NCBI GenBank assembly: GCA_930367215.1
Contig: OV884056.1
Span: 39,246,308-39,310,307 of the forward strand
Origin: Pollenia angustigena
Taxonomy: Eukaryota > Arthropoda > Insecta > Diptera > Polleniidae
Length of the DNA stretch: 64,000 bases
Reading direction: 5' to 3'
Part shown: positions 10,880 through 21,716 of the stretch, piece after piece
How the letters are laid out: the number at the start of each line of letters is the position of its first letter
Numbering within the stretch: the stretch's first letter is position 1
Program-made: the position numbers and the translations under genes
The notes under the pieces: model-generated
The model's database searches: none
Told to the model about the DNA's origin: nothing
Seen by the model: only the letters and a program-made list of their open reading frames with translations

Positions 10880-11806
10880 TCTAAATACGGCTGTGCCGTA
10901 TCTTTGCTACCCTCCACCGATAGCTAGTATTTTAGGAGTGGACTTTGCATTGGATGTTTAGTTAATAATCAACCGATCTTCATGAAAGTTAGCAGTGTGA
11001 TTTCTAGTCATATAAAACTGTGACAGACCAAATTTGGTACAAAAGGATTATTATTTACGGTTTTACGCATACTAAACAGTTTTCTGAGAGTAAGGTTTAT
11101 ATGGGGTCTATGGCAAGTTATGGTCCGATCTTCAACAAATCCTACAGTGTGATTGTTATTTATATAAAATTGCGGCAGACTAAAAGTGGTTGCAATATCA
11201 TTATGGTTATGGTTTTAGGTGTGCTAAAGTGCTTTTCAAGTGGGATTTATATAAGGCCTAATATAACTTATGGGCCGGTCCTTACGAAAATTGACAATGT
11301 AATTTCTATTCATGTAAACCTGTTACAGACCAAAATTTATTACAATAACAATTTTTGTTATTATTTAAGGTGTACTAAAGTATTTTTTTCTTTTATACGG
11401 AGCCAATGATAAATAATGGAACGCTGCTCATGAAATTTTGTGGTATCTTTTCTAGTCATATACAATGAATTCCGCCACTATATTTGCTGGTTTTTTGTAA
11501 CAAAATAATTAATTTTTTAGGGTGGTTGTTCCACATTTGAAACCATAACTCTTATCCTAATAACCCGATATTGCCGAAATGCAGTCCCAAACTGCTTAGG
11601 AGAACTGGAAACAATTTCACATCAGTATTGTTCTTTTCTTTTGAGTCGTTCGAAGTTGAACGTGATTTTAACAGACGGACTGATAGACCGATAGAATTAC
11701 TCAACGATTCAGATTATATATACTTTATGGGGTCTTAGATGAATATTAAAAAAAGTTTCACACAGAATGACAAACTTAATATACCCTCATCATACTTATT
11801 GTAGTG
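10880..11806. repeat. Long tract of a dispersed non-coding repeat
   Basis: Repeated phrases inside the tract (GTGTGATTTCTAGTCATATA, GTTATGGTCCGATCTTC, GACAATGTAATTTCTATTCA) show at least three tandem-like diverged units of about 120-160 bp. It ends with GACGGACTGATAGACCGATA and ATATATACTTTATGGGGTC. Frames inside, such as 11020-11409 plus, are by-products of the repeat. This style of sequence is common between genes of higher flies. Confidence 0.6.
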
Positions 11807-12222
11807 CATGCAGAGAAAAAATATGGTTCGGCATTGTTAGTGCCGGTTCACACACATCAAGTTTGACTCGTCAAGTCTTGAGTTTTTAGGAGAGAGGGGA
11901 AAAGAAATGGCATTCTCTTTTCCCTTCTCTCCTAAAAGCTCAAGACTTGACGAGTCAAACTTGACGTGTGTGAACCGGCACTTACGGCAACTACTCTATC
12001 ATTGTTGAAACAATATATTGTTGTCGTACACAAACAATTTTTATTTTTATTAAATATGTATAAGCAATATTACAGTTATTGTAAACATTGAAATGTTTAT
12101 CGCAATTATAAATTTGAGTATTGTTGACTGAAAAATAATTATTTTTCTAATAACTAAATAATGATAACCTTGAAAACATATTAAATTGTATACAACTATA
12201 ACATGATAACTTTCTATGCGTG
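11807..12222. mobile_element. CAC-GTG type MITE, carrying a hairpin insertion
   Basis: The left end CATGCAGAGAAAAAATATGG and the body (TTGTTGTCGTACACAAA, TTTATCGCAATTAT, TTGAGTATTGTTGAC) match the element starting at 59991. The right side stops near ATGCGTG at 12222, so this is a shortened copy. The hairpin element at 11840 sits inside it. Confidence 0.65.
11840..11981. mobile_element. Hairpin MITE (142 bp), PIF/Harbinger-like duplication
   Basis: Almost the whole element is one hairpin. The arms of about 65 bp start GTGCCGGTTCACACA and include GACTCGTCAAGTCTTGAG, with a loop around 11905-11915. It is flanked by TTA on both sides (11837-11839, 11982-11984). The related sequence at 60.0 kb reads through with a single TTA, supporting a 3-bp target duplication as used by PIF/Harbinger elements. 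Confidence 0.8.
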
Positions 12223-12294
12223 TAGTCATCTTCATTGTTGCCAGTTCATTTTTTTGCACTGCCACTTGCATATTTGTTATCAAAAGTTTTTTTG

Positions 12295-12480
12295 GGAGTC
12301 AAAAAATTTAATTAACAAGATTCTTACTATTGATAAAAGGAAATTTATTGTTGGTGGGATAGGCCATTCCTATGCGCATTTGAATGGTTGCTTAGGCCAG
12401 ATCATCAGGAAACTTCATCCAAAGATTTAAGAAAAGCTTAAGATATTATTCAAACAAAACTGTTAAGCGTATAGGAATTA
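12295..12480 (-). repeat. R190 repeat, copy 2 (inverted)
   Basis: The minus strand reads GATCTGGCCTAAGCAACCAT, then AAATGCGCATAGGAATGG, as in the other copies. With copy 1 it forms an inverted pair inside the 4.2-kb element. Confidence 0.65.
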
Positions 12481-12539
12481 TAAACACTCAAAAGTCTTAA
12501 AAGCTTAAACGAAACAGCAACAACAAACAATGAGTTAAT

Positions 12540-12852
12540 ATTTGCTTACAATCTCGACTAGTTTGGTTGATTTTTTGTCAAATCTAATTGTAGTTGTATG
12601 GGTAAAACAAACAAAAAAAAATTTTCCTTTTCGTATTAATTCATTTTTAGTTTTCATCGAAAGAAAAATTTACCACGACTACTTTTACGCCCACTATTTC
12701 TATTTATTTTTATTTATTTGGTCCAACTTTGGCTTTTACGGAAAGAAAATTTTGCCCCTCCTACTTTTTTCGATTTAGGTACCTAAAATCAGAAAACGGC
12801 TCCATCGATCATTAGTAATCAGCTACCGAGCGCAGCCGGGGCGGCCAGCTAG
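12540..12852 (+). mobile_element. Helitron-like 3' end fragment
   Basis: Ends in a GC-rich segment (CTACCGAGCGCAGCCGGGG, then CGGCCAGCTAG) followed by T, as expected for a Helitron 3' terminus (hairpin, then CTAG, inserted before T). Upstream, two diverged copies of an AAAATTTTCC/AAAATTTTGCCCC unit are visible. No coding part is attached. Confidence 0.4.
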
Positions 12853-12871
12853 TTAAGGAGTAATGCTATGC

Positions 12872-13105
12872 GATTAGTATCTAGACCAATTTTTCAGTAT
12901 TCCGATCGACTCAGAATCACTTTTTAAAGTGATCTAACGATGTCCATCCGTCCGTCTGGCTAGTTGTCTGCCCATGTTAGCCTTGTGCGCAAAGTACAAG
13001 TTCCAATTTTTTAAATAATTTGATCAAATATGTAAGAGGTCTATGCAAATGGTGAGAATCGGTCTATAATTTCACATCCAAATTAGACTCTTTGTGTCCG
13101 CAAGC
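12872..13105 (+). repeat. Dispersed repeat with GTCCGTCTGGCTAG core
   Basis: Shares GATCGACTCAGAATCAC, CATCCGTCCGTCTGGCTAG and GTGCGCAAAGTACA with copies at 42.16-42.48 kb and 55.25-55.45 kb (same strand) and 48.00-48.11 kb (inverted). Non-coding, about 230 bp. Confidence 0.6.
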
Positions 13106-13809
13106 TATCTAATTATGATGGTATTTAAATTAAATTCGTCAAAAAAATATTTAACTGCAAATAAAATTATTTTCGAATCGGTTCACATTTGCTCAAAGCT
13201 CCCATTATTAAATAGCTTTAACTTTCTTTAAATGTTAACATTTGTTAACAATATGGCGGGCGCACCTGAAATCCCTTTAAGATAAAAACCCATGTTGATG
13301 TTAATATCTAGATGATATTCGGCGCAAACATATCTTATATGAATTTTAAACTTATATGGGCTTAAGCGATAATATTTTTAAGTTTTTTTAAATTTTGTTA
13401 TTAAAATGTTGAATATTTTGTCTTTTGATGCAAATTTCAATTATTAGGGCATATTTTTAACACTTCTCAGGGCATATATTCCAGTTTTTACTGCATATTT
13501 AATGCGCATAAAACGCGTTTTTAGAGCATATTTCTGGTTTCCCTGATGATAACCAATGATTATGACTTCGGGATAAAATCTATTTTGTAATACTTGAATC
13601 AAGCGCATTTTCAGATTGATTCAATCTTAGTTTTACTAAAATCAATCTATAATTTTATAATTCTTGAAAGAAAAAAATATTATCTATGATTGATTTATTT
13701 ATAATAAAACACCAAAACCATGCCCGATATGGTTTTTACTTTTGAAATCTATGGACATATTTAACCAAAAATATAAATTAAACGAGAAGCAAGAGTTCAA
13801 ATTAACTTC
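13106..13809. other. AT-rich interior, no feature assigned
   Basis: No gene, RNA or recognised repeat end found. Contains several short GCATATTT phrases around 13445-13530, probably part of an old repeat. Confidence 0.4.
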
Positions 13810-13813
13810 TTAA

Positions 13814-13894
13814 CCCTTCGTGGTACACACGAGTCTGGCCAGACCTTTTTTCAATGTGTATAGAAAATCAAACATGCATGCGTAAGCCGGAGGG
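13814..13894. mobile_element. Minimal piggyBac-like MITE (81 bp)
   Basis: TTAA on both sides (13810-13813, 13895-13898) of a short unit starting CCCTTCGTGG and ending CCGGAGGG. The CCCT...AGGG termini and TTAA duplication fit the piggyBac pattern. The short length leaves room for coincidence. Confidence 0.45.
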
Positions 13895-14145
13895 TTAAAC
13901 ACAATGAAAAGTTTAATCTTTTTTCTTTTACTTGATTTAAGAATTTTATACTTATTTCAAGAAATTCCGGGTTGATTTTCGAAAGTAAACCCATTTAGGA
14001 TTGTTTCTAGTACGTTTTGGTGTTATTCTCGTACTTAAAGTAATTATAAAAGAACTTGATTTATCCATAGTGTTTTTCTTTCTGTGTATCTAGAAAAATT
14101 TAAAAAAAATCGAGATACGCCCTTTCTATATTATGCCAACGATAT

Positions 14146-14620
14146 TTACTGTTTATAATTAGCTTTTAAAATTTTTATTTTGTAGAACTTTGTAAAATAT
14201 TTTGTTTTCATCAGAGCCTACTTGAAAAAATTTCTTTTTCCAAAAAAGTAAAAATTAAAGAAAAAAATTCGAAATTCTCCTATTTTCTTAAACAGATTGC
14301 TTGGCGTGTGTGAATGCATTTCAATTTGTTTATTTTAAATACAGACATTTAAAAGAAATCTAAAAATATACATACGTAGGTCCAAGATGTTTTCAATTTT
14401 GTATTACATATTGCCACAAAGAGTGTTGTCTTAAAAAAAATTTGTTTAAGTTTCTTTAATAATAAGAAAATTATTTTCATATTTAACATATACGCTTACA
14501 TACATGTGTACAGCACTTAAAAATTCGCCTACAACACCATGTGACATTTAGCAAAACAAAATAAATTTAGAAAGTTAATATTTATGTGTTATTATTAATT
14601 ATTTCTATAATATATATCGA
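14146..14620. other. AT-rich spacer, nothing recognised
   Basis: Low-complexity AT-rich DNA; no open frame, RNA gene or repeat end seen. Confidence 0.5.
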
Positions 14621-14989
14621 GGGTTATTTTTGAAATAGTGCTATCAGAAAAATCACAATTTTACAGGAGAGCGAAAAAAACTGATTTTTTCGATAACTCT
14701 AAGTGTATTAACTAAACTTTATTTTACAATGTTATAAAAAAACAAGATCTAAATCATGGCGCTGCGAAATATGGCCCCAAAAAAATAAATGAAAATTGAT
14801 CCCAAATTTGGGGCTATTTTTCATAATGCAATATGGCCCAATTTTTTTAATGAAAAATTACCCCAAAAAAATGTAAAATAACCCTAAAAATAAAATGAAA
14901 AATGAACCTTAATTTGGGGTTATTCTTCATTATGAAAAATCACCTCAAAATTTAAAATGAATTTGAACCCCAGAAAAGAACACAAAGAG

Positions 14990-17614
14990 AAAAACAGTAA
15001 CATAGACATCATATGCGTCTCAGAGACATGGTTTTACCCGGATGTTCATAGTGATATGTACAACTTAAATGGTTATAATCTTTTTCGTGCTGATCGATCA
15101 ACAAATGCTGGTGGTGTTGCAACATATATAAAAACAAATATAACCTGTAAAGAAAAGTGTAAAAATCTTGCCTCAGACAACATAGAGTATACTTATACTA
15201 GTCGAACTCTCTAACGACACAGAAAATCTGCTGGTTGGGACTATGTACAGACCTAATAATAACATCAACGTGTACTCTCGGTTATGATCATGTAGTATTA
15301 ATCGGTGACTTTAACTCAAATATCTTGGTAGACAATAGCCTTGTTAATGATATGAGCTCAATTGGACTTCATATAGTTAATAATAAAATCCCAACACATT
15401 TTACGACAACTTCTAGTACATTATTGGATCTCTGCTTTACTTGTAACAAATCACATCTGCTTCTCTTTGACCAGCTGTCGGCATCCGTGTTCTCCAAACA
15501 TGACTTGTTGTTTGTATGTTATGACTTTAATATTGTAAATAACACTACACCACGATTACTAGAATATAGAGATTACAAGAATATCGACTTTCAGTCGCTC
15601 GATACTGAGTTATCATCCTTAAACTGGAATGATATTTACTATATGGCTACTGTTGACGAACAATTAAATTTTCTACAACAAAATTTGATCTATCTTTTTA
15701 ATAAATATGTTCCTTTAAAAGCAAAAGTTATACGAAATGAAAAACCATGGTTTACAAACGAGATAAAAAGTCTAATTGAGCGCAGAAATCATGCTTACAA
15801 TAGGTGGAAACGTTTCAGAATGCCAGAATTATATAGTATCTTTAAAAATGCTAGGGCTGCCGTAAACTTAAAAATCAGAATGGCTAAATCGACGTTTTAT
15901 CACAATAAGTTTCAAACATATATTGACTCTGGTAGAAAATGGAGGGAAATTCGTAAAATGGGCTTAGTAAATCGTAGGAATGTCTCTGCAGAGGTCCTTG
16001 ACGTGAACGAATTAAACTTTCAATTTGCTGGCACACCTATGCCCCCAATAAACACAAATTTTTATAATAACTTGGGCAGTAGTCACAACCAAATAACTTC
16101 CTTTCAATTTACACACGTAACCAAGGAAACTGTACTTGAAACACTTCTACATATCAAATCTAATGCCGTTGGTTATGATGGATTGCATCCAAAGTTTATC
16201 AAGCTTACTCTTCCCTACATACTAACCCACTTAACTTATATTTTTAACACGATAATCACAACGTCTACGTTCCCGTCTGAAAGGAAGCATGCTAAAATTA
16301 TACCGATCTTGAAATCTGATAAAAGCTACCGACCGATTTCAATTTTGCCTTATTTGTCAAAAGTCTGTGAGAAAATAATACACTCGCAAATAAGCCACTA
16401 CCTTTATACAAACTCCATGTTAAATGATAGGCAATCTGGATTTAGACCCAAGCACAGCTGTACTACTGCTCTGATTGATGTCACGGAGGAAATAAGATGC
16501 CAAATTGATAAACGACAAATGATGTCATTCCTAATACTGCTTGATCACTCCAAAGCCTTTGACACAGTTCATCATTCTATTCTCTGTCTTAAATTAAAGC
16601 ACATGTGCAATTTTTCCTCAACAGCATTAAAACTATTAACGCCATATCTAAGTGCCAGATGTCAAAGCGTATCCCACGATACAAATGTCTCTGAACGTTG
16701 CTTAATGCTCAGAGGTGTGCCACAGGGTTCATTTCTTGGACCTCTATTGTATTCTATATACGCTAATGATCTGCCTTTGCAAGTGAAACATTGTAAAATT
16801 CAAATGTATGCTGACGACGTGCAACTCTATATAAGCTGTAAAATATAAGACGCCGCAAATTGCATTCAACTTATAAACGAAGATCTCAATCATATTTATC
16901 ATTGGGCATCTGCAAATGGTCTTAGCTTAAACCCAAAAAAAATCAGTTGCTATTGTTATTGGACCATTAAAATATATAAACACGTGTCTACCACCAATAA
17001 AGGTTAATGAAATGACAATTAATTATGTTGATACTGCAAAAAATCTTGGTGTTGTTTTTAACAATCAACTTAATTGGTCAGACCATGTGAAAATAAGCTG
17101 TGGAAAAACCTTTTCTATGCTAAGGAACTTATGGATGTCACAATATTATACACCGATTCACATCCGAATGCTATTAGCTAAAACGTATTTGTTGCCAACA
17201 CTCATGTATGGGAGCGAGCTTTTTTCAAGTTGCGATTCGGTTAGTAGGCGAAGGCTCAACGTAACATACAATAATATTGCTAGATATGTATTTGGAATAA
17301 AAAGGAACCATAGCATCTCACAATATGCGAAACAGATATGTAACATAACATTTGATAACTTATTGACTTGCCGAACTCTATTATTTTTGCATAAGATTAT
17401 ATATAGTCAACAGCCGTCCTACCTTTATGATCGAATCACTTTTTCTAGATCGAACAGAGGTCACAAGATTAATAGGATCAGGTATAACAAATCAATTTCT
17501 AATCAACACTTCTTTATTAACTCGATTCGTCTCTGGAGCCAACTACCCCCTCGAATCCAAATCATAAGCAATGCAAGCCATTTTAAATCTGCCCTATTTG
17601 AGTACTTCAGTTAA
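14990..17614 (+). pseudogene. LINE endonuclease-reverse transcriptase, decayed
   Basis: In order: partial apurinic-type endonuclease (IICVSETWF, ADRSTNAGGVATYIK; GDFNSN at 15304), reverse transcriptase (YRPISILPYLSKVCEKII, RQSGFRPKHSCTTALIDV, LDHSKAFDTVHHSIL, RGVPQGSFLGPLLYS and the catalytic YADD at 16807-16818), then the C-terminal region (AKNLGVVFNNQLNWSDHV, RMLLAKTYLLPTLMYGSELF). The frame is broken near 15190 (shift, with the original frame resumed after 15235), by a TAA at 16846 just after the YADD block, and by a shift in the A run near 16940. The first part of the endonuclease is absent. The protein would copy element RNA into nicked DNA; this copy cannot. Confidence 0.9.
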
Positions 17615-17876
17615 AATAGCCTTACTTAACATTTACTTATTTGTTAATATGTATAATTATTTGTACACAAAATTTATAGTCATTTTATTTTTCATTCTTT
17701 ATTATTTTTTTTCTTCTTCTTTTTTAAATTAATTGTATTTTCATACTATTAAATATAAATCTTACTTATCTACCAAATTACTACCCAATACTGTAATATA
17801 AGACTTGTTCTTGTTGTATTGTATTGATAAATAAATTAATAAAATAAATAAATAAATAAAAATAAATAAACATTAA
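14990..17876 (+). mobile_element. 5'-truncated non-LTR retrotransposon (CR1/L2/jockey group)
   Basis: Begins inside the endonuclease domain and ends with a T-rich 3' UTR and a variable AATAAA/TAAA tandem tail (about 17830-17876). The 3' end (ATACTGTAATATAAGAC, TTCTTGTTGTA) is shared with the fragment at 47403-48005, so two related copies are present. No RNase H domain is seen. The exact clade needs a phylogeny. Confidence 0.85.
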
Positions 17877-17879
17877 ACA

Positions 17880-18240
17880 TTTTCGGTAGAGTTCATATGC
17901 CCGAAACTAAAAATCACAAATTTAGAATCCCGATTTCAAAATCCGGATAATTATACAGTTTTGGTTTTAAGAATCGTACGATTGATAGCATGGTTGGACT
18001 TTCGGCCAACCATGTGGCTTCGCTCACTAAAGCTTTACTAAATAGACGGCCTTCGGCCGGGCGCAAGGATTTTCTTTTCTATGGTATAACGAACTCTGGC
18101 TTCGCTCAGTAAAGCTTATTTTAATAGCCGGCCTTCGGTCGGGCTCAATGATTTTTTCCTCTACATAACCGGCAAGGATTTTCTTTACTTTGGTATAATA
18201 ATTCGGGTTTTTTAAACTATCCCTTGAAACTTTTACATAG
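17880..18240. repeat. GC-rich dispersed repeat with 82-bp tandem units
   Basis: Two units start TGGCTTCGCTCA at 18015 and 18097 (82-bp period), each followed by a GGCCTTCGG(C/T)CGGGC palindrome-like core and CAA(G/T)GATTTT. The part 17885-17960 (CATATGCCCGAAACT, AATCCCGA) recurs in diverged form at 32590-32745. GC content stands out from the surroundings. Confidence 0.55.
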
Positions 18241-18400
18241 AATTTTATAAAATGTTCAATATTTATTGTTGACCTGTGTCGATTATCTATGTTGTTGTTT
18301 TTGTTTGGCTTAAGGTCACATATTAAAATTATTAATAAAAAAATTATTAATAAAAAAATTCAAAAATTTTTGTATTTTTAATTTTGTTTTTTATTTTTCA

Positions 18401-18440
18401 TCCGATATTTCGACCATACATCGATGGTCATCTTTAGGCG
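18401..18440 (-). ncRNA. Hammerhead-ribozyme-like motif, eroded
   Basis: The minus strand reads a degraded CUGANGA-like box (AAAGATGA), a stem CCAT/ATGG closed by CGATGT, then TCGAAA and TATCGG. This is the layout of small hammerheads carried by Penelope-like and other retroelements. Substitutions in the core suggest it is inactive. Confidence 0.35.
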
Positions 18441-18924
18441 ATTTTAAACACTGTCAAATTAAAACTACAAAAAAGTTGATACGTCCTCACTGCTTGTCAT
18501 ATTTTCATCAACTTTCAAAAATCAAATTTGTGTAGAAATGTTTGGGGTGATTTTTCATTTCTTAAAATTTGCATTTTTATTACTTGACGAAAAATAGCCC
18601 CAAAGTAAAAATTGTGATTTTATTTGGGTCCATTTTTCATTCCTTGATATTGGGGTCATTTTTCATTCTACTTAAAATGCAAAAGCACCCTAACGAAAAA
18701 ATGAAAAATAAGCAAAAAAAAAAAAAAAAACAAAAAAATTGCGCCAAAATTGCGTGTTGTTGTGTCTCATGTAAAATTTTGGGGCCGTTATTTATTTTAC
18801 TTTTGGGGCCATATTTCCTGGGGTCATTTTGCACACCGCCCTAAATCATACATACATATGTTAATATATTTCTTAATTTCAGATATTCGCGCTTTTATGT
18901 CTGATAGCACTATTTAATAATAAA

Positions 18925-19384
18925 AATTTTATCGAGTTGAGCATTGAAATAAGCAGAAAGCACTATTTGGAATAAAAATGAAAATGAGCTGTAATGAAAA
19001 CTATTTGAGACTTTATTTTAAGTAACACGAATCTTTGTTAAAATAATTAGTAAAATTTAAAGAAACGCCTAATCATGTTAAAAGAACTCGAAGTGAAGTT
19101 AAAATTTTACATTAGCGTTTATTGAAAAGCAATAAATTATTAATTAAACTTATACCCATATTTTAAATTATCATAAAAAATTAAAAGGATGTAGTCGAGT
19201 TTAAGTCTTGGAATTGAGGTCTACTAAAAACGACCCTTAATTCCTAATTTTAGCTGGATGTTAATCATAATTTTTTAGTGAAATGCGCTTGCCGAGCTCT
19301 TCATAATTTATAATTGGTCTAGTATTTTGGAAATATAAGACTCAAATTTATCATAATTTGCTTGAAATATTTTTTTGTGAACTC
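18925..19384. other. AT-rich spacer, nothing recognised
   Basis: No gene or repeat end seen. A second AGCACTATTTGGAATAAAAA near 18960 echoes the end of the palindromic element next to it. Confidence 0.4.
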
Positions 19385-19560
19385 TCAACAAGATTTTGTT
19401 TGTCGTGCTTAATTCCCAATTTTTATTTTTGATAAAACACTGAAATTTATTGTTGATGAGATAAGGTATGAGTATTTCACTATTCCTATGCGCATTTCAC
19501 TGGTTATCTAGGCCAGATCATTAGGAAACTTCATCCAAAGATTTTAGAAAAACTGAAGTT
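19385..19560 (-). repeat. R190 repeat, copy 3 (inverted)
   Basis: The minus strand carries GATCTGGCCTAGATAACCAG, TGAAATGCGCATAGGAAT and GTGTTTTATCAAAAATAAA, matching the copies at 10.1, 12.3 and 46.8 kb. It abuts the LINE 3' end that follows. Confidence 0.65.
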
Positions 19561-20470
19561 TAGGTTAGTTTAAGTTAGAGTGCCGGTCACAAAGACCCCA
19601 CGTAGACCAAATAGGTCCCTAGCGTTACCACATTGTACGATAAGCCGCAGAAGAAAGTCAGTTAAAAGGTCAGTCAGATGTGATGGTACCCAGAGTACCC
19701 TACAATCTCTTGACAAATGCCAGGAGTCTCATTAACCCAATTCCAGAGATTTTCCCGAGATCTTGGAGATAATGATCACCTGGACCCGTAATAAAACCTA
19801 TCAGAAGTCTACAATCCCTTCTCGATAGCGACAGAAGAATTTCCGTCGACTCCGGATCGTAGGATCCCCACATTACCTTGGAAACCCTGCACGTTCTTGT
19901 GTTTTCCCAAAACGCCTCTGATCTCCTCCGTATAGCAGAGTCCATATCTCTCCTTATATTCTGAATTGGAGCCGGGATGGCCATCATCCTGTCGTATGGT
20001 TTCACGTTTCACGTTTCGCCAATTCGTCCACCTCTTCGTTGCCTTCTATGCCCTTGTGACCACGAACCCTGTAGATATGCACTCTCCTATTGGCACAGAG
20101 TCTATCTATCGAGTCCCTACACTCCTGGACGACAGAGGAGTATGAGTATTCAGCGGTTATAGCCCTGATCGCCGCCTGACTATCAATGATAAAGTTTACG
20201 TGCGAGTTCTCAGTACTGGAAACACGTGCCAAATCAGCATTTTGGCTGCAAAAACCTTCGCCTGGAAAACGCTGCAGTAATCGGGAAGCTTATACGATTC
20301 CCGAATTCCTATTTCTCGGCAGTAGATTACAGCTCAAACTCCGTCCTCTATTTTGGAATCGTAAGTGTAGAATCTGAAGGTCCCCTGGCCAGATCGGAGT
20401 CCTGCCAACCAACCGTTCTCCTCTAGGGTAACTCGCGGTTTCCTTCCAAGTGTCAGTCTCGGAATTCGCT
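19558..20470 (-). mobile_element. 3' end of an I/R1/LOA-type LINE with RNase H domain
   Basis: A second, unrelated LINE on the minus strand. The 3' end carries AGTGTTTGGTCTA-like text (GACCTATTTGGTCTACGTGG, GACCGGCACTCTAACTTAAA), a style usual at the 3' ends of fly LINEs that finish in TAACC-like repeats. The GC content is clearly higher than the surroundings. Confidence 0.75.
19700..20420 (-). pseudogene. RNase H and C-terminal part of LINE ORF2, decayed
   Basis: The minus-strand RNase H domain starts at FYTYDSKIEDGV, where active enzymes have TDGSK. A stop follows at once, then YKLPDYCSVFQAKVFAAK, a second active-site stretch FIIDSQAAIRAI, and the closing VRGHKGIEGNEEVDELAKRE. After it come the family C-terminal blocks WENTRTCRVSKVMWG and LLSLSRRDCRLLIGFITG. 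The in-frame stop, the altered first motif and at least one frameshift after the RNase H domain make it a fossil. Confidence 0.85.
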
Positions 20471-21139
20471 AAACAGTTTTATCTGTATAATATCATGTTA
20501 AAATTGGCCATGACTTCGTCTGAGGTGGTCCATTTGGACGGTCCAATTTTGGGCGACTCGTTCGAGTTTGAATGACCCGATATGTTTACGATAATTGTGC
20601 AATATGAATACAAAGACTCGTGCTTGGTTGCCGTTATATATCTAAAAAACACTAACTGTTTGGAATTTTCGGCTGTTATTTGAGAACTGCTGGTTTATAT
20701 TAATAAATGTATTTACTTGTAAAATTTCATTAAATAATATTAGCTAACAAAGATTTTATTGTATAAATTAAAATTTATATTGTTTACAAAAACTTATAAA
20801 CAAATTTTTTGCAGTTTTTTTGCACAATTCTTCAACGAATTTTTAAATTATATTAGTTTATGAAATCTAGACAGAATTCCCAACCATTTGATGTATAATG
20901 TGTCGACTTTGTAATAAATTTTTTTATCATTTTAGTATATGAAGTAATATTTATATGTAGATAGCACTTTTTAACAAAAAAAAAAAAAAAAAAAACGTGT
21001 GCACAATACAATATTTATAAAAAAAAAAAACGATTTGGGAAAATTTTTTGAATGATAGATAACCCTTCGGTGAGTGAACTCGTGTCTATAAAAACACATT
21101 TTTGAAAAATTGCAGATAGCACTATTTGAAAAATAACCC
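20471..21139. other. Spacer ending in pieces of the 14.6-kb palindromic element
   Basis: 20471-20600 may still be LINE sequence. GATAGCACTTTTTAAC at 20960 and GATAGCACTATTTGAAAAAT at 21115-21134 followed by AACCC are inverted relative to the 14621 end. AACCCTTCGGTGAGTGAACT at 21061 resembles the left end of the 81-bp piggyBac-like unit. Confidence 0.4.
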
Positions 21140-21714
21140 GCATATTATGCATGTTTGAATATACAAAGTGAGATTAGCGACATTAATATTTGCAGATGTA
21201 ATTTTTGATAAACATGTGTATGTTTTATGCTGTAAAACCAAAATTATAATTCAATTAAGAGTTCATTGACTTTATCTGCCTTACAAAATTATATGTTCAT
21301 TAAGAGAAACTGAGTAGATATACAAAAAAATCTTTATGCATCACTAGTCTAATTTTAGAACACACAACCCATTGTGTACAATAGAAAAAGTGTCTGTGTG
21401 TATTTAGTATCTGCGATGTGTTTATTTTCATTGCAGGTCAATGTTATGAATTTATAGCCGTGCATAGCTTTAGGTAATTTAATGTGTCCCTGTGAGTTCA
21501 TTTCTGGGAAACCATATGATTTACAAAAGTCTGCTTTTCTAATTCAATATTATTTATAAAAATCTTTTTTTTTTTTTTTTGTATAAAAAGACAAAGTTTT
21601 TTCTGAATATATATTTTTCGAAAAGTTATAAAAAAATATTCGAAACCTATACTGTATTTTTAAAGAGAAGAGAATAAAACTCGGTGGGAGTTCTTATTAA
21701 GGTGTACTTCACAC
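21140..21714. other. AT-rich spacer, nothing recognised
   Basis: No gene or element boundary seen. ATTTATAGCCGTGCAT near 21455 echoes 8140-8158, suggesting an unrecognised short repeat. Confidence 0.45.
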
Positions 21715-21716
21715 TA

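Larger units (their letters stand above)
9967..14145. mobile_element. 4.2-kb element bounded by about 42-bp inverted repeats
   Basis: The left end (9967-10008) and the inverted right end (14104-14145) share ATATCG, TAATATAGAAAGGGCGT and CGATTTTTT with only a few mismatches. A further TTTTAGAAAGGGCGTTA lies inside at 10333. No transposase remnant could be recognised. The interior is a collection of repeats listed separately (10.1, 10.9, 11.8, 12.3, 12.5, 12.9 and 13.8 kb). Confidence 0.55.
14621..18924. mobile_element. Palindromic element split by a LINE
   Basis: The left end GGGTTATTTTTGAAATAGTG, then CTATCAG, is answered by inverted CTGATAGCACTATTT at 18901. Inward, both arms carry matched inverted tracts rich in GGCCCC and GGGGT spaced by A/T runs (14750-14955 and 18540-18845), including ATATGGCCCCAAAA against TTTTGGGGCCATAT. 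A LINE and other repeats fill the centre. Related ends recur at 20960 and 21115-21139. Confidence 0.5.

Noticed and set aside
11020..11409. 129-codon plus-strand frame
   Set aside because: It lies wholly within a diverged tandem-like dispersed repeat, and no protein family is recognisable.
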